From: Altererythrobacter sp.
Lineage (GTDB): Bacteria; Pseudomonadota; Alphaproteobacteria; Sphingomonadales; Sphingomonadaceae
Direction of reading: 5' to 3'
DNA length: 64,000 nucleotides
Assembly (NCBI GenBank): GCA_016793865.1
Contig: JAEULJ010000001.1
Location: 975,496-1,039,495, forward strand
Part shown: positions 1 through 9,060 of the stretch, in pieces
Numbering within the stretch: the stretch's first letter is position 1
How the letters are laid out: each line of letters begins with the position of its first letter
Made by a program: the position numbers and the translations under genes
The notes under the pieces: generated by a model
The model's database searches: none
Told to the model about the DNA's origin: nothing
Seen by the model: only the letters and a program-made list of their open reading frames with translations

Positions 1-2
1 TG

Positions 3-854
3 GCTGCCACCGCGCTGGACTCGGCGAGCGCGGAGCTCAAGGGGCGCTGGCTGCCGGGGCTGATCGCGGGTGATAGCGTGTTGGCGGTGGCGGTGGATGA
101 GGGGCCGAAGCATCGTCCGGAACGGATCGCGGCGCGTGCCGAGAAATCGGGTAACGGGTTCCGCCTCTCCGGCCGCAAGGATTTCGTGCTTCACGGTGCC
201 AGCGCCGATATGCTGGTGGTCGCGGCGCGCACCTCGGGCGGGGACGACGATGCCGGGGGCATCACCCTGTTCGCAGTGCCCGCAGACGCCGGGGGTATGA
301 GCCACGATGCCGTGCGGCTGGTGGACGGTTCCGTGGCCACGCATACCGGCTTCGATGGGGTGGAGCTCGACGGCGATGCTGTGATCGGCGAGGTCGACGG
401 CGGGCGCGAGGTGTTGAACCGGATGCTGCTCGCAGGGCGTGTCGGCGCCGCGGCCGAGGGGGTGGGCGTCGCGCGCGGAGCGATGGACCGCACCATCGAC
501 TATCTCAAGCAGCGCAAGCAGTTCGGCCGGCTGATCGGTGAATTCCAAGCGCTCCAGCACCGTGCCGCGCATCTCTATTCCGAAGTCGAGATCGCGCGCG
601 CCGCGGCGACCAAGGCGGCGCAGCTCCTCGACGCGGGAAGCCAGCAGGCCGAGCTTTTCGCCAGCGTCGCCAAGGCCAAGGTGGCCAAGGCGGCCGGGCT
701 GGCGGTACGCGAGGGCGTGCAGATGCACGGCGGCATCGGCATGACCGACGAATACGACATCGGCCTCTACATGAAGCGAGAGCGTGCCCTGCAGGAGTTT
801 CTGGGCGATCAATACTACCACGCCAACCGAGTGGCGGAACTGAGCGGCTATTAG
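3..854 (+). CDS. Acyl-CoA dehydrogenase, 5' end cut by the window
   Basis: C-terminal 283 residues of a flavin-dependent acyl-CoA dehydrogenase, which introduces the alpha-beta double bond into an acyl-CoA thioester and passes electrons to ETF. The frame is open from base 3, so the start lies outside the window. Family marks are the RKQFGRLIGEFQALQH stretch and the C-terminal QMHGGIGMTDEYDIGLYMKR stretch, which forms part of the FAD/CoA site in the all-alpha C-terminal domain. The SDR gene that follows on the same strand suggests a lipid or acyl-CoA pathway. The substrate chain length cannot be read from this part. Confidence 0.93.
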   Translation, partial: AATALDSASAELKGRWLPGLIAGDSVLAVAVDEGPKHRPERIAARAEKSGNGFRLSGRKDFVLHGASADMLVVAARTSGGDDDAGGITLFAVPADAGGMSHDAVRLVDGSVATHTGFDGVELDGDAVIGEVDGGREVLNRMLLAGRVGAAAEGVGVARGAMDRTIDYLKQRKQFGRLIGEFQALQHRAAHLYSEVEIARAAATKAAQLLDAGSQQAELFASVAKAKVAKAAGLAVREGVQMHGGIGMTDEYDIGLYMKRERALQEFLGDQYYHANRVAELSGY

Positions 855-865
855 GTCGCACGCGA

Positions 866-889
866 TCATTCGACAGGCTCAGGATGAGC
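866..889. repeat. Short dispersed-repeat-like sequence
   Basis: The intergenic sequence ATTCGACAGGCTCAGGATGA resembles a short element I remember as recurring between genes in many sphingomonad genomes. No second copy was seen in this window, so the repeat status rests on memory of the group. Confidence 0.3.
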
Positions 890-972
890 CGACGTTGTTA
901 CATGACCCCCGGGGCCACCCAGGCTGAGCCAGTCAAAGCCGGCGCGCCACGTTTGATCCAAGGAACGAAAGA

Positions 973-1770
973 ATGACTCTCGAAGACCTGTTCAGCCTCA
1001 AGGGGCGCGTGGCGCTGGTAACCGGCGGTAGCCGCGGCATCGGCCGGATGATCGTGGAGGGGTTCCTCGCCGCCGGGATCAGCCGCGTCTATATCTCGGC
1101 GCGCAAGATCGACGAGATCGAGGCGACCTGCGCCGAGCTGGGCGAGCGGGTGATCGGCGTCCAGGGCGACATCTCGACGCTGGCGGGGATCGAAGCGCTG
1201 GTGGACGAAATCTCCAGCCGCGAGAGCCGGCTGGACATCCTCGTCAACAATGCCGGCGCCGCCTGGGGCGTGGATTACCTCGAGTTTCCCGAGGTGGGCT
1301 GGGACAAGGTCATGGACCTCAACGTCAAGACGCCGTTCTTCCTCACCCAGAAGCTCCACGGGCTGCTCACCGCTGCTGCCAGCGCGGAGCGGCCGGCCAA
1401 GGTCATCAACATCGCCAGCATCGACGGATTGAGGCCCAATCCCTGGGAAACCTACAGCTATCAGGCATCGAAGGCCGCGCTGATCCACCTTACCCGCCGC
1501 ATGGCCGCGCGGCTGGTGAAGGATCACGTCTATGTAACCGCCATCGCGCCTGGCGCGTTTCCCTCCAGCATGAACAAGGCCGCGCGCGATCATGGCGAGC
1601 AATCCGCCAAAGGCATCCCCAGCAAGCGCGTGGGCGATGCCCTCGATATGGGCGGCAGCGCCGTCTATCTGGCCAGCCGTGCGGGCGATTACACCGTGGG
1701 CGAGACGCTCACGGTCGACGGCGGGATCGTGAACGCGCTGCTGCCGAGCCATTTCGCGCAACCCGGCTGA
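973..1770 (+). CDS. Short-chain dehydrogenase/reductase (SDR)
   Basis: A 265-residue classical SDR, a cytoplasmic NAD(P)(H)-dependent alcohol or ketone oxidoreductase. The nucleotide-binding TGGSRGIG motif is at residues 17-24, the structural NNAG motif lies mid-protein, and the catalytic YxxxK pair is Y163/K167 with a serine in NIASIDG. The C-terminal GETLTVDGGI is typical of the family. The ATG follows an AGGAA Shine-Dalgarno sequence. It follows the acyl-CoA dehydrogenase by 118 bp and ends four bases from the convergent VOC gene. Family membership is clear; the substrate is not. Confidence 0.93.
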   Translation: MTLEDLFSLKGRVALVTGGSRGIGRMIVEGFLAAGISRVYISARKIDEIEATCAELGERVIGVQGDISTLAGIEALVDEISSRESRLDILVNNAGAAWGVDYLEFPEVGWDKVMDLNVKTPFFLTQKLHGLLTAAASAERPAKVINIASIDGLRPNPWETYSYQASKAALIHLTRRMAARLVKDHVYVTAIAPGAFPSSMNKAARDHGEQSAKGIPSKRVGDALDMGGSAVYLASRAGDYTVGETLTVDGGIVNALLPSHFAQPG

Positions 1771-1774
1771 ACGC

Positions 1775-2137
1775 TCACAACCGCTCCATCAGTTCGATAC
1801 GGTTGCCGAAGGGGTCGGTGGTGTCGCCGCGCCGGAAGCCTGCCAGCGGCTTGCCCGGCATGAACGGGACGCCGGCCATCTCCAGCCGCCGGGCCAGTCC
1901 GACGAGATCCGCCACCAGAAGCGCGGGATGGGCCTTGCGCGAGGGGCGGTGGCCGTCCTCGACGCCGAGATGGACGCGGGCCGTGCCGCTTTCGAACCAG
2001 CACCCGCCGCCGACCGCCAGATGAGCAGGCTTCGCGATCTCGTCCATGCCCAGGACGCCGCCATAGAACCGCCGCGCCTGATCCTCGCCGCCATGCGGCA
2101 TGGCCAGCTGGACATGGTCGATGCCGATGATGGTCAT
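1775..2137 (-). CDS. VOC (glyoxalase/bleomycin-resistance fold) family protein
   Basis: About 120 residues forming one vicinal-oxygen-chelate domain: the N-terminal IDHVQLAMP strand, a central FYGGVLGMDEI segment and the C-terminal TTDPFGNRIELME strand. These metal-dependent proteins act as lyases, isomerases or dioxygenases, or sequester toxins. The ATG at 2137, giving MTIIGIDHVQ, is preferred over upstream in-frame starts because the domain begins there. It lies directly downstream of rsh on the same strand with a 13 bp gap and may share its transcript. The substrate is unknown. Confidence 0.85.
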   Translation of the reverse strand: MTIIGIDHVQLAMPHGGEDQARRFYGGVLGMDEIAKPAHLAVGGGCWFESGTARVHLGVEDGHRPSRKAHPALLVADLVGLARRLEMAGVPFMPGKPLAGFRRGDTTDPFGNRIELMERL

Positions 2138-2150
2138 GCCGGGTTGTGCC

Positions 2151-4235
2151 TCATATCCGCTCGGCCTGCACGATCGCATCACTGGCGCGCAGCGCGCTCA
2201 GCACGCGGTCGAGATGCGCCGCGTCCTGCACCTCCAGGCCGATCTCGTAAACGGTGAAGGGATGTTCGAGCTGGGTCTGCGCCAGGCTCTTAACATTGCA
2301 CAGGTTCTGGGCGCAGATGCCGGCCATTTCCGCCAGCGTGCCCGGCCGGTCGTAGAGTGTCACGCGAAGCTGCGCCACCGCGCCGGCGGCGTGCTTGCCC
2401 CAGGAAAGATCGGTCCAGTCCGCATCCAGGCCGCTGGCGAGCGCATGGCAATCGATCGTGTGGACCTCGATCCGCTCGCCCGCGCGGCGTGTTCCCACGA
2501 TGCGGTCACCGGGCACCGGGTGGCAGCAATTGGCCAGGGTGTAGCCGACCCCGGGGGTCAGGCCGCGGATCGAGAGCGAGGCCTTGCTGCGGTCGGGCGC
2601 CTCGGGAATGTCGGCCGTGCAGCCGGGCACCAGCGCTTCCATGACCGCGCGGTCGTCGATCCGGCCAGCTCCGATGGCGTAGTGGAGGTCTTCCTCCTCC
2701 TCCATGTCGAGCCGTTCGAGCGCGGCGCCGATGGCCTTCTTGCCGATCCGGGCGGGAACGCGCTCGACGATGTCGTCGAACAGCTTGCGGCCCATGTCCG
2801 CCACCTCGGCGCGTTCGCGAAGGCGAACGGCACGGCGGATCGCCGCGCGGGCCTTGCCCGTAACCACGAAGCCCAGCCAGGAAAGCTGCGGTTCCGCCTC
2901 CTTGCCTTTGATGATCTCCACCACATCGCCATTGGCGAGCGCGGTGCGCAGGGGAACGTGGCGGCCATTGATCCGCGCGCCCACCGTGGCGGCCCCCAGA
3001 TCGGTGTGGACGGCGAAAGCGAAATCGACCGGCGTGGCGCCCTTGGGAAGCTGGAACAGCGCGCCCTTGGGCGTGAAGGCGAAGATGCGGTCCTGGTAGA
3101 TGGCGAGCCGCGTGTGTTCGAGCAGCTCCTCCGCGTCTTGGCTGGCGTCGACGATCTCGATCAGGTCGCGCAGCCAGCCGACCTGCCCGTCGGGCCGCTC
3201 GCCCTGCTTGTAGGCCCAGTGTGCCGCGAACCCGAACTCGTTCAGCCGGTGCATTTCGCGTGTGCGGATCTGCACCTCCACCCGCATGGAGTTTTCATAC
3301 ATCAGGCTGGTGTGGAGGGACCGGTAACCGTTGGTCTTGGGAGTGGAGATGTAATCCTTGAACCTGCCGGGCAGGAACTGCCAGGTGGTGTGGAGTACGC
3401 CCAGCGCGCGGTAGCAGTCCGCCTCGTTCTCGGTAACCACGCGGAAGGCCATGATGTCGGTCACCTGGTCGAAGCTGACGTGGCGCTCGGCCATCTTGCG
3501 CCAGATGCTGAACGGGTGCTTTTCGCGGCCCGACACCTCCACCTTCAGCCCGGCCTCGGCCAGCGCCTGCTTGACGGCGAGCGCGATGGCATCGACCTGG
3601 CCGCCATCCTGCGCTCTGAGCTGATCGAGCCGGTGCGTGATGGTGCCATAGGCTTCGGGCTCGAGCTGCTCGAAGGCCAGGAGCTGCATCTCGCGCATAT
3701 ATTCATACATGCCCACCCGCTCGGCCAAGGGGGCGTAGATATCCATCGTCTCGCGCGCGATGCGTTGCCGCTTCTCCGGGTTCTTGATGAAATGGAGCGT
3801 GCGCATGTTGTGCAGCCGGTCGCCCAGCTTGACCAGCAGCACGCGAATGTCCTCGCTCATGGCCAGCAGGAACTTGCGCAGGTTCTCGGCCGCCCGCTCG
3901 TTCTCGGGCATCTGCTCGATCTTGCTCAGCTTGGTGACGCCATCCACCAGGCGCGCGACATCGGGGCCGAAATTGGCCTCGATATCCTCGATGGTGGCCA
4001 GAGTATCCTCCACCGTGTCGTGCAGCAGCGCGGTTGCGATGGTTTCCTGGTCGAGCTTGAGGTCGGTCATCAGCCCGGCCACCTCGACCGGATGGCTGAA
4101 ATAGGGATCGCCGCTGGCCCGTGTCTGGGTGCCGTGCTTCTGCACGGTATAGACATAGGCGCGGTTCAGCATCGCCTCGTCGGCATCGGGGTCGTAGTCC
4201 TTGACCCGCTCGACCAGCTCATATTGGCGCAGCAT
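2151..4235 (-). CDS. rsh: Bifunctional (p)ppGpp synthetase/hydrolase, RelA/SpoT family
   Basis: A 694-residue stringent-response enzyme that makes and degrades (p)ppGpp in the cytoplasm. Order of domains: HD hydrolase (FSHPVEVA and HDTVEDT, both intact), synthetase (YRSLHTSLMY and VEVQIRTREMH), TGS (FAFTPKGALFQLPKGATPVD), a zinc-finger/RIS region with CCHPVPGD, and a C-terminal ACT domain (LYDRPGTLAEMAGICA). Intact HD residues argue for a bifunctional enzyme, and one such enzyme is usual in alphaproteobacteria. The start MLRQYELVERV at 4235 is chosen by homology; upstream in-frame residues are not conserved in character. It is divergent from the GH16 gene. Confidence 0.96.
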   Translation of the reverse strand: MLRQYELVERVKDYDPDADEAMLNRAYVYTVQKHGTQTRASGDPYFSHPVEVAGLMTDLKLDQETIATALLHDTVEDTLATIEDIEANFGPDVARLVDGVTKLSKIEQMPENERAAENLRKFLLAMSEDIRVLLVKLGDRLHNMRTLHFIKNPEKRQRIARETMDIYAPLAERVGMYEYMREMQLLAFEQLEPEAYGTITHRLDQLRAQDGGQVDAIALAVKQALAEAGLKVEVSGREKHPFSIWRKMAERHVSFDQVTDIMAFRVVTENEADCYRALGVLHTTWQFLPGRFKDYISTPKTNGYRSLHTSLMYENSMRVEVQIRTREMHRLNEFGFAAHWAYKQGERPDGQVGWLRDLIEIVDASQDAEELLEHTRLAIYQDRIFAFTPKGALFQLPKGATPVDFAFAVHTDLGAATVGARINGRHVPLRTALANGDVVEIIKGKEAEPQLSWLGFVVTGKARAAIRRAVRLRERAEVADMGRKLFDDIVERVPARIGKKAIGAALERLDMEEEEDLHYAIGAGRIDDRAVMEALVPGCTADIPEAPDRSKASLSIRGLTPGVGYTLANCCHPVPGDRIVGTRRAGERIEVHTIDCHALASGLDADWTDLSWGKHAAGAVAQLRVTLYDRPGTLAEMAGICAQNLCNVKSLAQTQLEHPFTVYEIGLEVQDAAHLDRVLSALRASDAIVQAERI

Positions 4236-4416
4236 CGCCCCGGGATGTGCGGATTGCGCCGCCGAACGGCAAGCGCTTTTCGCCAATGGACCGCGCAAAC
4301 GCGGTTTGCGGCACGCCCGCAACGCGCTCGGGTATCCGGGCATGGCGGCGGTTGCCCGGTCGGCAAGGCAGCGCTATGATAACGTTCACAAGATAATATC
4401 AGGAGAGGCATTTTCG

Positions 4417-5256
4417 ATGAAACTTCTCGCCCCGCTGGCCGCTGTCCTGCTGGCCGGATGTGCCACCACCGCCGGGCCGCAAGCTCCCACCACGGGCCGC
4501 ACTCTGCTGTTCTCCGACGAGTTCGAGGGCACCATCCTCGACCGGTCGAAATGGTCGGCGATCGGGCCCGAGTTCTGGGTGAACGACGAGCAGCAGGCCT
4601 ATTTCGACCGCCCCGACGTGATCGCGGTGCGCGGTGGGTCGCTGTTCCTGACCCCGCGCTATGCCCCCGGCACCGATACCCATCCCCGCCGCAAGGCCGA
4701 TTTCGTCTCGGGCCGGATCGTCACCCAGGGCAAGTTCGATTTCACCTATGGCCGGGCGGAAGCCCGCATCCGCATGCCCGATGCGACCGGCGCCTGGCCC
4801 GCGTTCTGGCTGCTGGGCAATGGCCACTGGCCCGCCACCGGCGAGATCGACATCATGGAATATGTCGGCGAGAAGGACTGGACCGGCACCGCCGTCCACG
4901 GCCCCAAATATTCCGGCGAGACGCCTTTCGTGGACCGGTTCTACTTTCCCCCTGGCGAGGATGTGACCGGCTGGCACGTCTATGCCGTCGAGTGGACGAA
5001 GGACGCGATCGAGTTCTCCATCGACGGGCGGATCACCTACCGGGTCACCCGGCCGATGGTGGAACATTACGGCAAATGGGCCTTCGACACGCCCGAGCAT
5101 GTGATCCTGAACTTCGCGCTCGGCGGCGGCTATCCGTTCAAGGTCAACGGCATCCGCCAGCCTTACCACGGTATGCCCGCCGAAACCGCGGAGCGCGTGA
5201 AGCGGGGCGAGCTGTCGATGGAGGTGGACTGGGTGCGGGTCTGGGCGCCGCGCTGA
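4417..5256 (+). CDS. GH16 family glycoside hydrolase, lipoprotein
   Basis: A 279-residue secreted hydrolase of glycoside hydrolase family 16, which cleaves beta-1,3 or beta-1,4 linkages in glucans or galactans with retention. A lipoprotein signal ends in the lipobox LLAGC, so the protein is anchored in the envelope. The catalytic motif GEIDIMEYVG carries E143, D145 and E148, the usual nucleophile/acid pair. An AGGAGAGG Shine-Dalgarno precedes the ATG. Laminarinase-like activity is a reasonable guess but the exact polysaccharide is not shown. Its stop codon abuts that of the convergent hemF. Confidence 0.92.
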   Translation: MKLLAPLAAVLLAGCATTAGPQAPTTGRTLLFSDEFEGTILDRSKWSAIGPEFWVNDEQQAYFDRPDVIAVRGGSLFLTPRYAPGTDTHPRRKADFVSGRIVTQGKFDFTYGRAEARIRMPDATGAWPAFWLLGNGHWPATGEIDIMEYVGEKDWTGTAVHGPKYSGETPFVDRFYFPPGEDVTGWHVYAVEWTKDAIEFSIDGRITYRVTRPMVEHYGKWAFDTPEHVILNFALGGGYPFKVNGIRQPYHGMPAETAERVKRGELSMEVDWVRVWAPR

Positions 5257-6114
5257 TCAGCTCCACACCACTTCGGGCGGCAGGCTCATGAGAATGGCAT
5301 CGACATTGCCGCCGGTCTTGAGGCCGAACAGCGTGCCGCGGTCATAGACGAGATTGAACTCGGCATAGCGGCCGCGCCATTCGAGTTGCCGGTGCTTCTC
5401 CTCGGGCGTGAAATCCATCCCCATCCGCCGCCGCACCAGGCGCGGGAAGACATCGAGAAACGCCTCGCCCACATCCCGGGTGAAGGCGAAATTCCGTTCG
5501 AAGCCCGCTTCGTCGGCGCATTCGAGGTGATCGTAGAAGATGCCGCCCACCCCGCGGTGGACGCCGCGATGCGGAATGAAGAAATAATCGTCCGCCCACT
5601 TGCTGAAGCGTTCGAAATAGGTGGGGTTGTGGGCGGCGCAGGCGGCTCGGAACGCGGCGTGGAATTCCGCCGTGTCCTCGTCATAGGGGATCGGCGGGTT
5701 GAGGTCGGCGCCGCCGCCGAACCAGGCCTTGCTCGTGGTGAGGAAGCGGGTGTTCATGTGCACGGCCGGCACATGCGGATTGGCCATATGCGCCACCAGG
5801 CTGATGCCGGTGGCCGTGAAGTCCGGGCTCTCGGCGCTCGCCCCGTTGATCGTTGCCGCGAACTCGGGTGCGAAGCTGCCCTTCACGGTGGAGACGTTGA
5901 CGCCCACCTTCTCGAACACCCGGCCCTTCATCAGGCCGCGTGTGCCGCCGCCCGGCGCCGCATTGCCCGGCTCCTCGCGTTCCCAGCTGTCGTAGGCGAA
6001 GGCGGCGTCGGAACCCGCCTCGCGCTCGATGGCCTCGAACTCGGTGCAGATACGGTCGCGCAAGGCCTCGAACCAGGTGCGGGCCGTTTCGGTGTGTTCG
6101 CTCCAGTCGGTCAT
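5257..6114 (-). CDS. hemF: Oxygen-dependent coproporphyrinogen III oxidase
   Basis: A 285-residue cytoplasmic enzyme of heme synthesis that converts coproporphyrinogen III to protoporphyrinogen IX using O2. Family marks: GGGTRGLMKGRVFEKVGVN near the N-terminus, AVHMNTRF, GGGADLNPPIPY, and the C-terminal EFNLVYDRGTLFGLKTGG. Length matches the family. The ATG giving MTDWSEHTETA at 6114 is chosen because upstream residues are not family-like. Divergent from pdeM, with only about 45 bp between starts, so the two may share a regulatory region. Confidence 0.96.
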   Translation of the reverse strand: MTDWSEHTETARTWFEALRDRICTEFEAIEREAGSDAAFAYDSWEREEPGNAAPGGGTRGLMKGRVFEKVGVNVSTVKGSFAPEFAATINGASAESPDFTATGISLVAHMANPHVPAVHMNTRFLTTSKAWFGGGADLNPPIPYDEDTAEFHAAFRAACAAHNPTYFERFSKWADDYFFIPHRGVHRGVGGIFYDHLECADEAGFERNFAFTRDVGEAFLDVFPRLVRRRMGMDFTPEEKHRQLEWRGRYAEFNLVYDRGTLFGLKTGGNVDAILMSLPPEVVWS

Positions 6115-6158
6115 GTGGGCCCCCTTGCCAATCGCGCGGCGCGGGAGCAAGGGGGCGC

Positions 6159-6878
6159 ATGGTTCCCCTTTCGTTCGCAGGCGAGGAATGGCTCCTGACC
6201 GAGGGCCGGGCGCTTTACTGGCCGCGCGAGCGTGCCTTGGTGGTGGCGGATCTGCATCTGGAGAAGGGCAGCTTCTTTGCCCGGCACGGCCAGCCCCTGC
6301 CGCCCTATGACAGCCGGGAGACGCTGGAGCGGGTGGCGCTGGCGATCCGCGAGACAGGGGCGCGCCGGGTCATCACGCTGGGCGACAATTTCCACGATTC
6401 GCAGGGCGCCGGCCGGCTTGAGCCGCACGCTGCGGGAATGCTGGCGGCGCTGACCCGGGCCGTCGACTGGGTGTGGATCACCGGCAACCACGACATCGGC
6501 AAGGACGGTGCCGTGGCGGAGGCGCGCTGCGGCGGAACGCCGGTGGAGGAACTGGAGCTTTCGGGCGTGATCCTGCGCCACCAGGCGAAGAGGGGCGAGA
6601 CCCGGCCGGAGCTTTCGGGCCACTTCCACCCGCGCATCCAGATCAATGTCCAGCGCCGGCGCATCGTGCGCCCCTGCGCGGTGGTGAGCGCTGGCGGGCA
6701 CGCCGATGGCGGCGGCTCGGGCAGGATGATCCTGCCCGCCTTCGGCGCCTATACCGCCGGCATGAGCGCCGCCGATCCGGCGATCCTCAAGGCCCTCCAG
6801 CCCGCCCGCGCGATCGATGCGGTGATCCCGATGCGCGGACGCCTCGCCACCTTCCCGCTGTGGCGCATGGCGGCCTGA
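6159..6878 (+). CDS. pdeM: Ligase-associated metallophosphoesterase PdeM
   Basis: A 239-residue calcineurin-like phosphoesterase. Metal-binding motifs appear in order: VVADLHLEKGS, LGDNFHD, ITGNHDIG and SGHFHPR. It matches the PdeM group, which is often encoded with an ATP-dependent DNA ligase, a helicase and an exonuclease in a DNA-damage cluster. Those partners are not next to it here, so the name rests on the protein alone. The ATG at 6159 gives MVPLSFAGEEWLL, with a purine-rich GGGAGCAAGGGGG upstream. Confidence 0.85.
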   Translation: MVPLSFAGEEWLLTEGRALYWPRERALVVADLHLEKGSFFARHGQPLPPYDSRETLERVALAIRETGARRVITLGDNFHDSQGAGRLEPHAAGMLAALTRAVDWVWITGNHDIGKDGAVAEARCGGTPVEELELSGVILRHQAKRGETRPELSGHFHPRIQINVQRRRIVRPCAVVSAGGHADGGGSGRMILPAFGAYTAGMSAADPAILKALQPARAIDAVIPMRGRLATFPLWRMAA

Positions 6879-7028
6879 GAGGCGGCTGAAGGTCGTCCAG
6901 CCGCTGCACAGGTGGCACAGCGCCACGACAATCGCGCGCGCGCCGTGCCAATCCCTTTGCGAATCCGCGCCCAAGCGCCTATCTGGCGCGCACAATCGAC
7001 CTAACGCCAACGATCAGGAGAATACCCC

Positions 7029-7571
7029 ATAGCCCGTCCACCCCGTCGTGCCATGCAGATGCCCGTCAAATCCGGCCCGCGTTTCGACAATCTCATCCAG
7101 TCCCCCAAGGTCCGCGTGATCGATCACGAAGGTGAGAACCTTGGCGTGATGTACACCCGCGAAGCGATCGAACAGGCGAACGAGCTTGGCCTCAACCTGG
7201 TCGAGATCAGCCCCAACGCCGATCCGCCGGTGTGCAAGTTCCTCGATGTCGGCAAGCACCGCTACGAAGCGCAGAAGAAGGCCAACGCCGCGCGCAAGAC
7301 GCAGAAGACGCAGGATATCAAAGAGATAAAGATGCGTCCCAACATCGACGATCACGATTACGACGTGAAGATGCGGGCCGTCACCAAGTTCATAGGCGAA
7401 GGCGACAAGGTCAAGGTGACCCTGCGTTTCCGCGGCCGCGAGATGGCGCACCAGCAATTGGGCGTGGATCTGCTCAAGCGCGTCCAGGAAGATGTGGCCG
7501 AGGTGGCCAAAGTGGAGGCCTTCCCCCGACTCGAAGGCCGCCAGATGGTGATGGTGATCGCGCCGAAATAG
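7029..7571 (+). CDS. infC: Translation initiation factor IF-3, apparent AUA start
   Basis: A 180-residue IF-3, which binds the 30S subunit, blocks premature 50S joining and proofreads initiator tRNA and start codon. It shows the N-domain ([29 protein letters not shown]), the lysine-rich linker and the C-domain ([42 protein letters not shown]). The first ATG in frame (7053) would remove ARPPRRA. An ATA at 7029 sits eight bases after an AGGAG at 7016-7020, which fits the known use of AUU/AUA/AUC starts for infC autoregulation. The start is inferred; the gene identity is certain. Confidence 0.95.
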   Translation: MARPPRRAMQMPVKSGPRFDNLIQSPKVRVIDHEGENLGVMYTREAIEQANELGLNLVEISPNADPPVCKFLDVGKHRYEAQKKANAARKTQKTQDIKEIKMRPNIDDHDYDVKMRAVTKFIGEGDKVKVTLRFRGREMAHQQLGVDLLKRVQEDVAEVAKVEAFPRLEGRQMVMVIAPK

Positions 7572-7582
7572 GATCGGTCCTG

Positions 7583-7609
7583 CCGGGGAACGGCGCGTGC
7601 CGTCCCCGG
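7583..7609 (+). terminator. GC-rich hairpin after infC
   Basis: CCGGGG and ACGGC pair with GCCGT and CCCCGG (7583-7588 and 7590-7594 with 7599-7603 and 7604-7609), leaving a GCGT loop and one bulged A. The stem is strong but is not followed by a T-run, so it may slow polymerase or protect RNA ends and need not be a classic terminator. Confidence 0.45.
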
Positions 7610-7620
7610 TTGATCTGGCC

Positions 7621-8241
7621 ATGAAGCGCAATGCCGCCCTTGCTGGGTCCATCCTCGCCGCCCTCCTGACTGCCGCGCTCCTTCAGGGGTGTAGGCAACA
7701 GGGCACAGCCCCGTCCGAGCCGACCTCACCCTCCGGCCCCGCGCCGGCGGCCACCGGCACTGGCGCTTCTGACCTTACCCCGACCCCTGGCCCTCCTGCG
7801 GGATATACGGACGGGGAGGGGGTGAACGAGGGCTATCCCGACCTCACGCCTCCATCGCTGACCGGGGAGGCCGAGAAGGGGGAGGCGGGCGCCCGAAACA
7901 TCCTGCTCTATTTCGCGCGCGCGATCGAGCTCAAGGAGTTCGACCAGGCCTGGGCGATGTTGAGCCCCGGCGATCGGGAGAAATGGCCGAAGGCGGAGTT
8001 TACCCGCATGTTCGCCGATCTGGGGCGCATCGCCGTGGCCATGCCCGGCGGTACGGTGGAGGGTGGCGCTGGCTCGCTCTACTACAGCAGTCCAATTTCC
8101 ATCACCGCCAGCGACAAGGCCGGTCGCCCCGTGCGCTACGAGGGCGAGGCGGTGGTGCGCCGCGTGAACGATGTGGATGGTGCGACCGCCGCGCAGTTAC
8201 GCTGGCATTTCGATCGCTTGACGCTCGACTGGACCCATTGA
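7621..8241 (+). CDS. Hypothetical lipoprotein
   Basis: A 206-residue protein of unknown role. The N-terminus MKRNAALAGSILAALLTAAL followed by LQGC is a lipoprotein signal with the acylated cysteine in the lipobox. A Pro/Ser/Thr-rich linker (about residues 25-75) follows, then a small folded domain of about 130 residues containing NILLYFARAIELKEFDQAWAML and ending LRWHFDRLTLDWTH. That domain is reminiscent of NTF2-like or cystatin-like periplasmic modules, but this is only an impression. It starts 49 bp after infC on the same strand. Confidence 0.75.
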   Translation: MKRNAALAGSILAALLTAALLQGCRQQGTAPSEPTSPSGPAPAATGTGASDLTPTPGPPAGYTDGEGVNEGYPDLTPPSLTGEAEKGEAGARNILLYFARAIELKEFDQAWAMLSPGDREKWPKAEFTRMFADLGRIAVAMPGGTVEGGAGSLYYSSPISITASDKAGRPVRYEGEAVVRRVNDVDGATAAQLRWHFDRLTLDWTH

Positions 8242-8266
8242 TCGCGGCCCGTGCGCCGTGCGGGTG

Positions 8267-8899
8267 TCACTCGATACGGAAATCGAGGATGGTGAAGCGC
8301 GCCGGTGCGGTGGCGAAGACCCCGTGCCCGCGCCCGCCCTCCGATCCGAACACGAAGCCCACCCGCGCCGTTTCCGCCAGCGCGGCGCGGAAGCCATCGG
8401 GATTGGCGTGCGCCCCCGGCCCGGTCATCGCCACCCAGTCCTCGTCCAGCCCGATTCTGACCGTGTGGGTGCCGGGCGCGAGCGGCATGGTGCGGGCGGT
8501 CGGCGCATACCAGCGCCAGTCGGGTTGGCGGACTGTCCAGCCGTCGCCCGCGCGCTGGAAATAGAGCGACAGCGTGGCCGGAAGCTGGGGCGATTCCTGC
8601 GGAACGAAGCGGGTGCCGGGTGCCGCGTCGATGCGATAGCGCAGGGTGATCCGCCGCGCGCCCTCCAGCGGGCGGGTCGGGATGGTAAGGTAATGGACGG
8701 AACCATCCGCTGCGGTAGGTCCGGGAATGGCGAAGCTCGGCCCATCCCGGCCCTGTTCCGGGCGTAGCGGCATGTTGGGGGAATAGTTCTTGCCGCGGAT
8801 GATCGGCCCGATTTCCCACAGCGAGGCGGGCTGCGCGGCGACGAGGGCGGCGGTTCCGGCGGCGAGCAGGGCGCCGACGGCGCTGGCGATAGGTTTCAT
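8267..8899 (-). CDS. Hypothetical secreted protein
   Basis: A 210-residue protein with a signal peptide (MKPIASAVGALLAAGTAALVAA) and no lipobox. The mature part looks all-beta, with many short strands and aromatic residues (GSVHYLTIPTRPLEGARR, RQPDWRWYAP), and resembles carbohydrate-binding or jelly-roll modules only in general character. The ATG at 8899 was chosen as the first codon of a proper signal peptide; the frame stays open further upstream. Convergent with the lipoprotein gene. Function unknown. Confidence 0.7.
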   Translation of the reverse strand: MKPIASAVGALLAAGTAALVAAQPASLWEIGPIIRGKNYSPNMPLRPEQGRDGPSFAIPGPTAADGSVHYLTIPTRPLEGARRITLRYRIDAAPGTRFVPQESPQLPATLSLYFQRAGDGWTVRQPDWRWYAPTARTMPLAPGTHTVRIGLDEDWVAMTGPGAHANPDGFRAALAETARVGFVFGSEGGRGHGVFATAPARFTILDFRIE

Positions 8900-9060
8900 G
8901 GCCTTCTCATGCAACGCCGGGAATGGCGCGCCGCTGACCATGCGCTTCATCCTGGCGAAAGCACAGCGGCGGGCGCCGTGTTGCACCCCGTCGCCTCGCC
9001 CGCTAGTTCCGCCCGAGCGAGCGATACCGGCGGAGAGGCGTTCCTGCGGAGGTTAGGGAC

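Noticed and set aside
2100-4379. Plus-strand open frame of 759 codons
   Set aside because: It is the antisense of rsh, which has clear HD, synthetase, TGS and ACT domains. High GC keeps antisense frames open.
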